Assembly (NCBI GenBank): GCA_040285745.1
Contig: JAUFOR010000004.1
Location: forward strand, 744,001 to 808,000
Source of the DNA: Barthelona sp. PCE
Lineage: Eukaryota; Metamonada: BaSk clade
Length of the DNA: 64,000 bases
Direction of reading: 5' to 3'
Part shown: positions 17,278-28,800 of the stretch, in pieces
Numbering within the stretch: the stretch's first letter is position 1
Layout of the letters: each line of letters starts with the position of its first letter
The notes under the pieces: generated by a model
Told to the model about the DNA's origin: nothing
What the model saw: the letters and a program-made list of their open reading frames with translations, nothing else
Databases searched by the model: none
Position numbers and translations under genes: made by a program

Positions 17278-17772
17278 TTAGACGAAAAGTTGAGCCTTTG
17301 TTAATACTCTTATGAAATCCTCCAGTGAAACACTACCAGAACCAGTACGGTCTGCCTCATCGATCATTTCTTGAAGTTCTTCGTCACTAATTCCTGATTC
17401 ACCCAATTCATAAGCTGTGCGCTTCAAATCTTTGAAGGTAATTGCACCTGAGTTCTCAGTGTCAAATAATCTGAAGGCCTTGGCCATCTCTTGTCTTGAA
17501 TCGCGCTCACTGAGCTTCAGAGACATAACGCTTAAGAATCCCTCAAATGAAATAACACCTGAATTTGAAGGATCTATCTCACTGATAAGTCTTTTGATCT
17601 CATTCTTGTTAACCTCAATACCCAGAGCACGGAGGGCAACCTTGAGCTCCTTTGCATCAATGGATCCCTGCCCAGAGGAGTCAAACAAATCAAAAGCTTC
17701 ACGTATCTCTGAGTTCTGGTCTTCTGTAAGCTGGAATCTGGAGCGTCTGTTGCTTGCTGCGTTCATTGTCAT
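17278..17772 (-). CDS. CETN: Centrin
   Basis: Predicted 164-residue centrin, the EF-hand protein of basal bodies and associated contractile fibres. A basic N-terminal head ([19 protein letters not shown]) precedes four EF-hand loops at about 31-42, 67-78, 104-115 and 141-152. Loop 1 ([12 protein letters not shown]) is canonical. Loop 2 ([12 protein letters not shown]) ends in Gly rather than Glu, and loops 3 and 4 end in Asp. Calcium affinity is therefore probably unequal, as is common in centrins. The characteristic centrin linker and the head distinguish it from calmodulin (about 149 residues). It fits the ciliary gene set in this window. Confidence 0.9.
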   Translation of the reverse strand: MTMNAASNRRSRFQLTEDQNSEIREAFDLFDSSGQGSIDAKELKVALRALGIEVNKNEIKRLISEIDPSNSGVISFEGFLSVMSLKLSERDSRQEMAKAFRLFDTENSGAITFKDLKRTAYELGESGISDEELQEMIDEADRTGSGSVSLEDFIRVLTKAQLFV

Positions 17773-18150
17773 CTTTAATATATCAAATAATGTAAGAAAT
17801 GGAGTGAAAAATACAAAACATTTTCTAGTTATGTAGCTTCATGTAGGACAATATACAGCCTCACAAACAAGCTTCAAATGCAGATGCAACTTATTAATTG
17901 TAACGTAAATACAGAATTTGTCATGAAAAATGTTGTCATTTTTTCTCCTAATAATCTCCTTTCTGAACGTTTTATTGTGGTAAATAAGCAAACTTATAAA
18001 TGAATTTGGACACAAAACAAGTATAAAAGCTCAATTTTTTGTCATTTACATCTTCAACTCCACTACGGAGTATTGATTTTGTACAACTCAATAGACATCA
18101 ACATAACAAAAAAACATGTTAACTATCATTTACTGTTATGTATATGCTTC
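17773..18150. other. Intergenic region upstream of centrin
   Basis: A 378-base AT-rich stretch. It holds the centrin promoter side and the 3' end of the PLP-dependent enzyme gene. No tRNA, other RNA, repeat or credible ORF was seen. Confidence 0.6.
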
Positions 18151-19644
18151 TTACAAAAGGCTGGCCTGATACTCATCCTGATACTTATCCAAAAGACCAG
18201 ACTGCTTGTTGAAGGCAGCGATAAGCTTATCGTACTCGTCACCAAGACCAAAGCGATCCTCAAAATAGTTGTGCTCGTACCATTGTGAGTTAAGAACCTC
18301 AACATCAATACCACGTTGTTCAACCCAAGTGAAATACTTGAGGTTATGCATACGCTTACGGTCGGTGTAGTTCAGCTCCTTTGAATAGTCAACACGTTGG
18401 TGCAGAAGAGTAACGTTGTGATCAACTGCGGCCATGGTCTCATTGTAGGTGCCGTCAGCAGCGCGCATTTTCTCCAGAACGGACATGTACATAATGCTGG
18501 AGTCTGTAGCAACTGTAAAGACGACGTCTTCCTCAGTGAGCTCGTAGTATTTGGCCATCTTGATACAACCAATAACGTTGGCGCAAGAAGAAAGGCCAAA
18601 CCAGTAGAGAGCGTCGATTGTTTCCTGAGGAATACCCTTCTTAAGGAGGTAAGCTTTGCCCTCCTCCTCGTTGAAGAGACGGAAACAGTTCATGACATCG
18701 GGATCGTGGTAAAGAGAGAGGAAGTCCATGTTGCGAACGTTGAAGACAAGAGGAACGTGCTTGTCAGAAACACCTTCAGTAGTAGTGTTACCGAAACCGC
18801 ATTCCCAAAGGGTAGGGACCTGGCGGGACTCACCAACACCAAGAACAAAGTTGGGGAAGTGCTTCTTCATGTAGTCACCAGCTGCGAGAGTACCAGCAGA
18901 ACCCTGAGACATGTAACAACCAAAGAGTCTGGCTCTCTCATCCTCATCCTTAATGTGCTCCCAAACCTTCTTGAAGGCGTCACCAGTACAGGCGTAGTGG
19001 AAAACGGGGTTAGCAGTGTCGGAGAACTGGTTGCAGACAACGCAGTTGGGATCCTCATCGAGCTTCTCGCATTCTTCAAAGATCTCACGGACGTTTGATT
19101 CACAGCCGTAGGTCTTAATGATTTCAGCACCGAGACGTTCCATGTAGTCGAAACGCTCCTGAGACATCTCCTCGGGAAGGACGGCGACGGGCTTGGCGCC
19201 GAGCATCTTGGAGATGAGGACACCACCACGGCAATAGTTACCAGTGGAAGGGAAAAGGACACGGTGGTTGGCAACGTCAACGGAACCAGCAATGATCTTT
19301 GAGACAAAGTTAGAGTAGGCAGGACCGGACTTGTGAGTGTTCGAGGGCATACGAGCACCGGGGAGAACGACGATCTTGCAGGGGACACCTGTCAACTCAG
19401 AAGGAAGAACAATGTGTTCAGGAACATCCTTGAAGCCCTTGTTTTCGTTGAACCATGAGATACGGAACAGGTTGAGGGGGTGGACCTCTTCCTTATCAAC
19501 GTTAAGGAGTTCGTCCTTAATGCATTGAGGGATTAAATCAGGGTTTCTCAATTGCTCGAACGTGGGGAGATAGACGTTGTGCTTGCGGGCAGAGTCGATG
19601 TTGGTTTGTAACCACTCTTGGTTGAAAATGGGGACCTTGGACAT
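18151..19644 (-). CDS. PLP-dependent cysteine-synthase-fold enzyme
   Basis: Predicted 497-residue fold-type II PLP enzyme (cysteine synthase / tryptophan synthase beta superfamily). The Schiff-base lysine is probably Lys105 in MPSNTHKSGPAYSNF, and the cofactor-phosphate or substrate loop is STGNYCRGG (133-141). Family members of about 350 residues are cysteine synthases or serine dehydratases. This longer version, with about 80 extra N-terminal and 60 extra C-terminal residues, resembles a group found mainly in bacteria, so the exact reaction is uncertain. It could make or degrade cysteine. The gene is clearly richer in G+C and C-ending codons than the dynein-like gene beside it, which may reflect high expression or acquisition. 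No organelle leader is seen. Confidence 0.75.
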   Translation of the reverse strand: MSKVPIFNQEWLQTNIDSARKHNVYLPTFEQLRNPDLIPQCIKDELLNVDKEEVHPLNLFRISWFNENKGFKDVPEHIVLPSELTGVPCKIVVLPGARMPSNTHKSGPAYSNFVSKIIAGSVDVANHRVLFPSTGNYCRGGVLISKMLGAKPVAVLPEEMSQERFDYMERLGAEIIKTYGCESNVREIFEECEKLDEDPNCVVCNQFSDTANPVFHYACTGDAFKKVWEHIKDEDERARLFGCYMSQGSAGTLAAGDYMKKHFPNFVLGVGESRQVPTLWECGFGNTTTEGVSDKHVPLVFNVRNMDFLSLYHDPDVMNCFRLFNEEEGKAYLLKKGIPQETIDALYWFGLSSCANVIGCIKMAKYYELTEEDVVFTVATDSSIMYMSVLEKMRAADGTYNETMAAVDHNVTLLHQRVDYSKELNYTDRKRMHNLKYFTWVEQRGIDVEVLNSQWYEHNYFEDRFGLGDEYDKLIAAFNKQSGLLDKYQDEYQASLL

Positions 19645-19652
19645 TGAAAAGG
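19645..19652 (-). promoter_or_regulatory. Initiator-like CCTTTTCA motif before the PLP enzyme
   Basis: On the minus strand CCTTTTCA abuts the ATG directly, implying an almost leaderless transcript if it acts as an initiator. It is one of a recurring set of such motifs. Confidence 0.3.
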
Positions 19653-19876
19653 AGGTATTTTTGTTAAGGATGCTTACATGTTTGAAACCTTCATATTGAC
19701 CACTTTAAGCGGTGCTGAGATTCATCATTACATCAGTTTCAGTGAGAAAAATGCTTGTATGACGAAAATATGAGCTTTTTTATGAACTTCCGTTTTCAAA
19801 AAATTGATAAGATTCTATCTTTTTGTCGCAATATTTTCAGAAATCCCTGCTTGGTATCATATAATTAGCTTTTACA

Positions 19877-22800
19877 TTAGTTCGTTTGAAGCATAGTCAA
19901 GAATTCAAAAGTGCTATTATGACATTGCGCATGTGGACTCAACGCAACAAAGCGACTCAAAATACCCTTGACCTTATCAGTATCTGTGGTAGTAAATAGA
20001 ACTGTTGAAAGTCTATTGTAAAAAAGCTCTTCATCTTCATCAATATCACAAAAAGAATTAAGCATATGACCAAACTTTGATGCAAAAAGTGGTAGAGGAA
20101 TGTTCTTTGATCGTTCATGAAGGTATAAAGAATTCACATTACTGCAGCTATTGATTGAGCTGTTGTTTCGAGAAATTCTACCAAGACCAAGTGCTGCAAT
20201 TGGCATAGTTGAATTGTTAAACATATTCGTGTAACTGTCTACGAAGGGATTAAAATCTAGCGTTGTGAGTTTCGAATTCTTATCCAACTGACACTGATGG
20301 TTTATGTGGAATTTTGATAAAACAAGACTATCTTCTGATTTAATCTTTGTTTTATCACTTATAACACTGAGTTTCAAGGACAGGTCACTTGAAAAGCGTG
20401 ATTTTGATTGCATTATACTCAGATACGTGTAGTGGAAGAACCTCTGTAGATCTGGTATGATTGAAACGTCAATCGTCTTTGTCTTGCCTAATAGAAGCGG
20501 CTGGATACCGTTAATCATTGCCTCCATATGCTGTGAGAGACTTAGCATTATGAGTATACTCTCCATTGGTAGATCTTGTTCACCAATGTTCTTCAGCGTA
20601 TCTGACAAATTTTGGACCCATGTGAATAACTGTTTTAGCTGATACAGAGAGTTCAGGCCTTCACTTGTCTGAATTCCACCATTAGAAAGACACAATTTTA
20701 ATACTGTGACTACAGACATGCCATGCTCCTTGACAAATGCAAGATGTGAGAAAAAGGATGGTGGTAATGTGTACTTCGTTGTGGGGTTTTTTTTAGGGAA
20801 GAATGGCAACTCAGGGAGATGCTTAAGGAAGAGGCGGACAACTGATGGTGAGTACGTTGATTGAATGAAAGGCATGTCGCAGCGATCAATCGCATGACTG
20901 AAGTTTTGACTGTACATAACCTTGTTGAAACGAAGCGATGATTTAATAATGTCTTCTGAATCAAACAGATCAGGTAGAAGCTCACTAAGAAGTGATACAC
21001 CTGTGATGTTAAAGAGAGCAGATGTATCCTGGGTGGGGAGTACCTTAAGTCGCTGTGAGTTTTCGTTGTAGATGTGGTTCCAAAGCATAAGAGATGGATA
21101 ACCAAGTGCAATTTCATCTCTCTCGCGTTTCTCTTTGATCATATTACCCTTGTCATCAAGGAAGCAGTCAACAACAGAAGCGATGTTGTAAGAAATGCCT
21201 GGGATCGGGAATGATTCATGTATCATCTCCACTGCTGCATGTCTGATACCGTTGTATTGGGCGACACTCTTAATGGCCGTATTATCAGAAAGGTGGTTGT
21301 TTGAGATGCCAGCAGCTGTCGCATAGAAGACACGATATATGTGAGAGACCATCAGGTTTTGAGTGGATGATGTGGAATCGCTAACGTGCATTCCGCTGAG
21401 ACATGCTGAAGCATATGCGTAGCCCATTCGAAGTAGGAACGAATTTAACTGCGTTGAGTTCTCCATCTCATTTGATGAATAAAAGGATGATGGTAGCGAC
21501 AGTAGAAGATTTGGTAACAATGCTTGTACAGTTATTGGTGTTGAGAACGAGAATACATTGAGCGACTGGCGTCTGAAAACATCCTTTAGCTCATCAGGAA
21601 CATCGTACTCATCGTTATAGAAAATGCAGAAGAAGAAGTTCAACTTGTTCAGCTGTAAACAGAAGTTGTTGAGATCCTCGAAGTTGGTGTTCTGCGTGAC
21701 GGTTATGCAAATGACACGACTCTTTGGATCGTGCATTTTGAGGTGGTCGATTGAAGAAATCGACACTGAACTGTGCCAAATCGCTGTGTATCGGTTGTCT
21801 GAGAATACTCGAGACATGAATAACGGAATATGATGCTTGTACGTGAATGCAACACCATATCCCAGACCAGTTCTACCAGTGATCGACTTTGACTTCAGCA
21901 AGGTTGACAAAACATTATTCGCCATGATGACATCGGGATCAGTCATAGTTTGCGATATATCAGCACCGCATATAAATTCAATGAATGAACGAAGCAGAGA
22001 TGTGAGCAGTGAAGAGTTGGGATGAGAATCAGATACAACAGCACCATCAACAATGCGTGGGATTGCTAGAGATCGTGTCAAGTTGTACACAATGACGAAT
22101 AACTGCACTTTGTTCAGATGCTCAAAGGAAGCAAACTCAGAAAGAATTTCCAAGAACTCAATGAGAATGATCTTATGTGATGAGAACATTTGCTGTTCGA
22201 TATTATGATACAATTGAGTGAAAATATCGCACTTTGCTTGGAATTCTTCCAAGAATTCACTGAAATCAAAGGAAATGATGTCTATACTTGAGAGATATTG
22301 CAGCCTGTACAATCCGTTGCTATCATACTTGCATTCTTCGACTTCGGCATTGATTGGGAGCTTAATAGTTGAGTAGTCAATGTCAAGTAATGCCAGTATA
22401 TTAGACGTCACATCTTTGTACGAACTGTACGACTCCGTTGAAACATGGTCACTATGCTCAACCCCATCAAAGAAGGCCATCATTGCAAGTAAGTAGAAAC
22501 GCTCATTCAACGGAATTTGGTATAGAATAATCTTCTTCAGGTTAGTTAACGAATCAAGTAACATATCCAGACGTGCTTTGGTACCAATTGGTGCATTTTT
22601 AGCCCCACTAACAACCATTTCAACAAAGTTAAGAACTTGGTTAAAGTTAAAATATTGGAAATTCTTCAAGAAGTTCTTGTACAAATCTGTGAAATTCTTA
22701 ATAAACAAAACAAACTCTTTGGCGAATTGAAGATATATACTACTGTAGACATTTAAGAAATCAAAACGTTCATTGACGCGCTGAATCTCTTTTTGGTTGT

Positions 22801-25800
22801 TGTTCAGGTTTTCAAAAAGATAAACCAAATTGCTAAAGATGCTATCGATGTTGGTAATATTTGAATCAATCTGACTGGTTGTAAGGAATATATCATTCTT
22901 AATTGTAGTTGTTTTTTCCTGGAAAACCTGCAATTCTTCTTTGAGTCTGAAAAATTCCTCGCATAAATCAGGTGAATCGCACTTGAATATATGCTTGAAG
23001 ACAACACGCTCCATCAATCCGTTTGAAGGAGAAAGTTCAATGTGATTGAAGAGAGTGCTAACCGACTTGACATTCTCAAACAGATCAGTAGAATCAACGA
23101 CGAAGAAAATATTGGGCAGTCTGTCAATGTCTATATCATACATAACACCATTCACCTTGAAATAATTGAAAGAACCGGAGAAGCAGTTGAATAAAGTTCC
23201 AATTGCTTCTTGGAAGATACCCAAGTCTTTGCTACTATTGAGACGCCATATGATACAATCTTCGTTGATCACCTCCTCATAGTTGTATGTGGCAAAGTCG
23301 TGCGAAGGAATATTGAGATATGATCTCATTATTGATGCGGGATCGTATATGATCATGGGTGCATAAACGGACGAAACCATTGCACCACAGAAGAACTGTG
23401 CCAACTCCGGGTCACCAGCCACACAATGAAGTGATTCGGGGAGAATAGAGCACACAACATCCCTACGCTCAAAGAAAGTTGTAAATGAAACATTTTCATT
23501 ACTAGGCATTATGTTTTCAATCATATTGCTGAGTATTTTGTCACGACTACTGTGCACGTGGTTGCGATACTGTAGATATAACATGACAGATAAGGTATTC
23601 CAGAAAACATTGATACGAGAAGGTGTAGATATGTGAGTACAGTTTTTCATAATATCTTTAAGGTCATTGACCACTAAATCAAATTGTAAAAGATTACGTT
23701 TGATATTAGCGAGGAAATTTTGGTTCATTCTGATTTTTTTGGTTAAAAACTCCAGTTTTTCAATGTATTCCTTTTGTTTGCTTTGATTCTTCTCAATCTT
23801 CGTTTCAAACAATTTGATTACATGTTCTAAGTTATCAAATTCAGTCGAAAGCTCTTCTCTTCGTGTTATCAAATGGAAACGATCGATATAAATAGTAACC
23901 AGAGGCTCCAAATAAACAAAGAACTTCAAGAGTCTGACAGCAACTGGTAACACTGCAGAGAGAAATGCAGCACTGAAATGCGGTTGATTGTAAAGCAACT
24001 TCATGAGAGAGAAGTTATTTAAACCTAAACCACCAATTAAATCGCGGAAAGGAACGGAAAAATCAGAATCAGTGATTTTGTTGAATTCAACTTCCATTGA
24101 TGTTGGATAAGAATAAGTTCCGGAGGAATGGTCAATAACTACTTCAAGATTAGGACTGAAGAACGCTAAAATGAATGCAAAAGTATCTTGAACAACCAAC
24201 CAATCAGGGTTTTGTTTTGCATTTTCAAAAACACGACGGACAAGAGTTGGAATTTCCTTCAGATGCTGAAATTCTTCTTCAAACTTCTCAAGCATGATCT
24301 GACTGCGTTCGTTGAAAGTAGCAATGTTCTTATTGATGCTATCAAGTTCAAGTGACACACCCATCAGTTGAGTTGATGAATTAGATTTCTCAACTTGCCA
24401 ATCTGCTAATTCGGTTGAGATTTCACTGAGACAATCAAGCTCCTTTCCCTGTAGTTCCTGGAGGCTATCAATTTCCTCTGTGGAATTCGTGTTCTTGCTG
24501 CGTACAGTTTCTTCAAGACGTAGTAAGACTTGGAGACTCTGTTGCAACCTGTTCATTGTGTCTGCGTCTGACTCAAAAGATTTGACAGCTGCCAAGAAGA
24601 CATTGCTCATAATGAGACCGTATTTGCCTAATGTTGTTGGTGTAAGGTGAACGGTGAATATCTGTGATAAATCGGGAATATTGCGGTAGAGAGTCTTTTC
24701 CAACACAGTATGAGCATCGAAGTTGATTTTCTCATTCACACTGTTAACCAAAATTTTGCGTTTAGCATTAATCTCCATTTCTGATTGTTCTTCCTTCGTT
24801 TTGCGGCGAGCACGGCTCCTTTTCTCCTTCTTTTCTTCCAGAACAACTGTCTCACATTTGGGTTTGTAAGAATCCAACATAGAGATGAGTTCATCAGCAG
24901 TAATGTTAAGAGATGATGTGTCTTCATCTCTCTTCTTTTTCTTCTTCCTCTTCTTTGCTTTCTTTTTGCGTTGTTCCTTGGAAAATTCTTCGCTAAGATT
25001 CTTACCTTGAGGAAGGATTTGTACAAAACTAGCAGTTAGTGTCGCAACACATTTTCCAAAGTCAAAGCTCATAAGCTGCTCAATATTTTCAGGTTTCGTA
25101 TCTTTGTGTCCAATTATCTTATCATTCAGTAATTTTTGAAACTGAGGCGCTTCGACTATACCCGCACTGAAAGTGTTTTGAATCTCTAAAACAGGGAGAG
25201 TCTTCCACATTACACTTAATGCAAATTCTACAGGTAACCAGTCAATTGAACACGTTGTATCTGTGACAATCACCTTAATATGACTAAAACTATCAATATG
25301 TGACAATAAATCAAGCAAAAATGACTCACGCTGTTTAGCAACCGAACCTCGAACGATAATAAGAGAATTATCTTTGATATCAGCCATCTGAGTACCCATT
25401 TCTAAAAACACCGGTCTTAGCGGCAGTGATAGGAATAATATAATGCAACGAATAAAGTTGAAATCATATAAAGGAAGATAGTAGCGTGAAACAACATCGC
25501 TTTGCATGAGAATGTGAATTCCCTTCACATGTAACTGACTCAACAAGAAAGCTGTCTGGAATAATTGTAGATGACAGCTCTCAGATTCTTTAACGTAAGG
25601 GTGTAAAGGCTCTGGAACGAACTGGATGATTGCATTATTAAATTCACTAACACTGAAATATTGGACGCAGTAAGATCCATCAACGTATCGAATCAGCGGT
25701 AGAACACGATCAAACGAATTAACAACGTTTGGCATATTCTTGCTCAGTTTTGATGGGGAAAACCCAGATGTCACGCTTTGTGTCTCACTGTGCTGATCTG

Positions 25801-28800
25801 ATGCACCAGCTGAAGACATTGTTGACTGGAATGAATCACGGTGACCCTTTGAAATTGAGAAAACCTTGCTCATTGTGTGAGTGAAGCTCTTATCGAAGTC
25901 TACATCGACCAAATCATGCAAATAAACCTCTATAATACTGAAAGAAATCCTAAGAAACTCTGAAATTTCCAATTTGGGATCAGGTTTAATGTTGAGTAAA
26001 CTCTTAATAATATTAATGAATAGTAGCTTTGACATTCGACGATGTTCGGGCTTTAGATTATCAAGGAAACGTTCAATAATGTTAAAGAGTGTGTTCATCA
26101 GTTGTGGTGTAAAGCAATGATATCCATTACTCTCCTTGAATATATTCACGCACAGTTTTCCAGCTATCTCTCTTGGTGAAATATCGGTTGTGATGAACAG
26201 AGGAAATGTACGTTGAGATAACTTATTATTCATTGCACCTCGCGTCTCAGACGCACAAAAGTACAGATCATTAACTGTGACCATCGATCTAGGGTCATTT
26301 GTGTCAAGATGGAACACATTATCTGTGACTAGTGAGTGTATTATAGTACTTTCCATTGTGCTATTGTTGATACTGTCCAGTTTGAAGATATGCGCAATAT
26401 CATGAAACTTCTTCTTTGGGACATAAACACCAGAGCTAACCTGATTAGTCCTACTCTTAACAATATCGAGAATGGATGTTTCACTATATCCTTTTAATCG
26501 AATAAAGTCCATTGTCTCGTCAACATCAAAAGTTGACTGGTCTTGTTGTGTGAGGAATAGTGCTTCAAGAAGAGTAGATCTGCCTGAATATGATGTTCCA
26601 CACAAGAGTGGGATGAGAGGGGTTCCAGTACTAAGTTCGTTCTTTCTGTTTGTGAACAAAAGATCAACAAGGAACTGAACGCTTGCAAACTCCTTCGAGA
26701 AAATGACGTTGATATTCTGAGCGTTGATAACTGCATCAATATTCACCAATCCACTTTCTATAACACACGGTTCAATTTTGCTGTCTATGATGAGGTTTTC
26801 AGCAGGTAACCATTCAGCAGAATGTACGTCAATGACATAGTCAAATATACTGGGTAGACTAACCTGTGTTGGGTTTCTACGTCGATAGTTCAGTGAGGAG
26901 CGACTGAGTAACTGTGTCTCCTTGATGCTATCAACTGTGTTCATTATACTATCAGGGATACCTGGTAGTTTTAATGACAAATACAAGAATACTGTAAACT
27001 TCTTCTTGTCATCGTTGGAAAGGACAGAACCCAAACATGTAAAGAGCGCGTAAGAGAATATCCTGCGAACTATATGAGAGGGAAGAGGGAAGTTGAATGC
27101 GCTGGTGTTTCCAGTGAAGTTAATAATGAGGGCACCAACAATTTCACTCATGATCCTGATACAAGAGTTCCTGGTCAGGTGGCGTAACGGCTTCAAACGA
27201 AGTGGGTTATCCTCCAATGAAGGTGTGAACAGGAACGTGTATGCACGGTCAAAGAAGGTCAAGAAAAGCCATTCAAGTAATTGGTACGTGTGTTCAATCG
27301 TGATTGACCCACTACGTCTCTTATCCTTTTGCTGTTCATCAATCTCACTTTCAATCTCCATCTCAATCAACGAGGAATTTGTATTGAACATTGTTAAGTT
27401 CTCAATGGTTGGTGAAAAGTCATAGTTCATCTGAGAGCTGTTGGCTTTCTTCAGTTCGAGATTCTTCACCTTCTCAACTACAATTTTAACCAAATGCTTC
27501 CAATCAATTGCATCGCTGTTCATATAAAAGACAGGGATCACCGACCCATAAACAGATTTTTGAACAGAACTGGGCAACTCTACAATGAAAACAAACTCAT
27601 TATTCATGAGATAACGTTCTTCCTTTTGTCTTAAGAATGAACGTGTTGTGAACATTGATGTACCAAAACTCAGCAAGTTATTCAGGTGCGGACTATTCTC
27701 CTCAGTGATATGCACATGAATGAATGTACAGTAGTTATTTGAGTCCAGGTTTGGTTTTGTTATTGGAACAATGATGTCTTCAAAGGACAGATTGGGGTCA
27801 AGCTGATCGAGGAACACTTCCTTATATTCAATCTGTTTCGTTATAAGCTTCTCCAAACAGCGGACAAGAGCACGGATAAGTGTTGTTTTACCGCTACAAG
27901 AATCACCTGAAAGACCAATGAAGTTTGAGAAGAGCAATGATACAAACATATTTGAAGCTAGTTTTTGAATATGTGTAGATGGTGATAGTAATCCTAGAGA
28001 GTCATATACTACTGCCAACTCCGAACAAAGTGGTGTATCATACAGAATCTCGCCAAACTCTTCCAACGTGCCAGTTGAGTGCAATGTTTTTCCTGACTTC
28101 GTTGATTTGAAAGATTTATGAGATCTAGCGGAATTTTGTCCAATATAAGGCGTGAGAGTCGGTGCATTATGAACACTGCTCAACAGCAGATCATGTGGAA
28201 CATGCTTGAACTCATGAGAAAGTCTTAGGTTAAATATTTGTTCAAGTAATTTGTTAAATTGTGACAAACGAATATTACCAACGTTAAATGTAGCCAAATC
28301 TTCAAGTTTGATGGGAAGGATACGTGAATTCAGTTGCATAGTGCTAGGACTTGGCTTTATCGATGTTGTCCTATGATCAGACCTTGATGTGCTCTCATAC
28401 ACCTGCTTTTTCTTATTTGATGCGTCTGCCTCATAATATGTCTTGTAGAAACTGAAACTTAGATCATAAACTTGACTATTCTGTTCAAAATGATAAATAT
28501 CTAAAAGAGAGCTTAACTCTTCATCGTTTTTAAAGGTTGAATCAAACACATAAATCAAGGATGTTACGATGATTTGGGACTCATGGCTGGTGACAGAGTG
28601 AATGTACTTGCTATTTTGTTCAGAATCCTGTATGGAGAGTGAACAGTTTTTCTCAAGAGCGTCACGATCTTCTTTAGCTACAGAAAATGCACTAAATAAA
28701 TGGTTAATGTAGTTAGATGGTAGTACAGTATGTTCTCTGCCTTTCATAATCGAAATAATGTGTAACAATTGGAGAACTTGACCATATCCAATGGTTGTTT

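Noticed and set aside
18397-19098. 233-codon open frame on the plus strand opposite the PLP enzyme
   Set aside because: It is a mirror of the G+C-rich, biased codons of the real gene, with no domain features.
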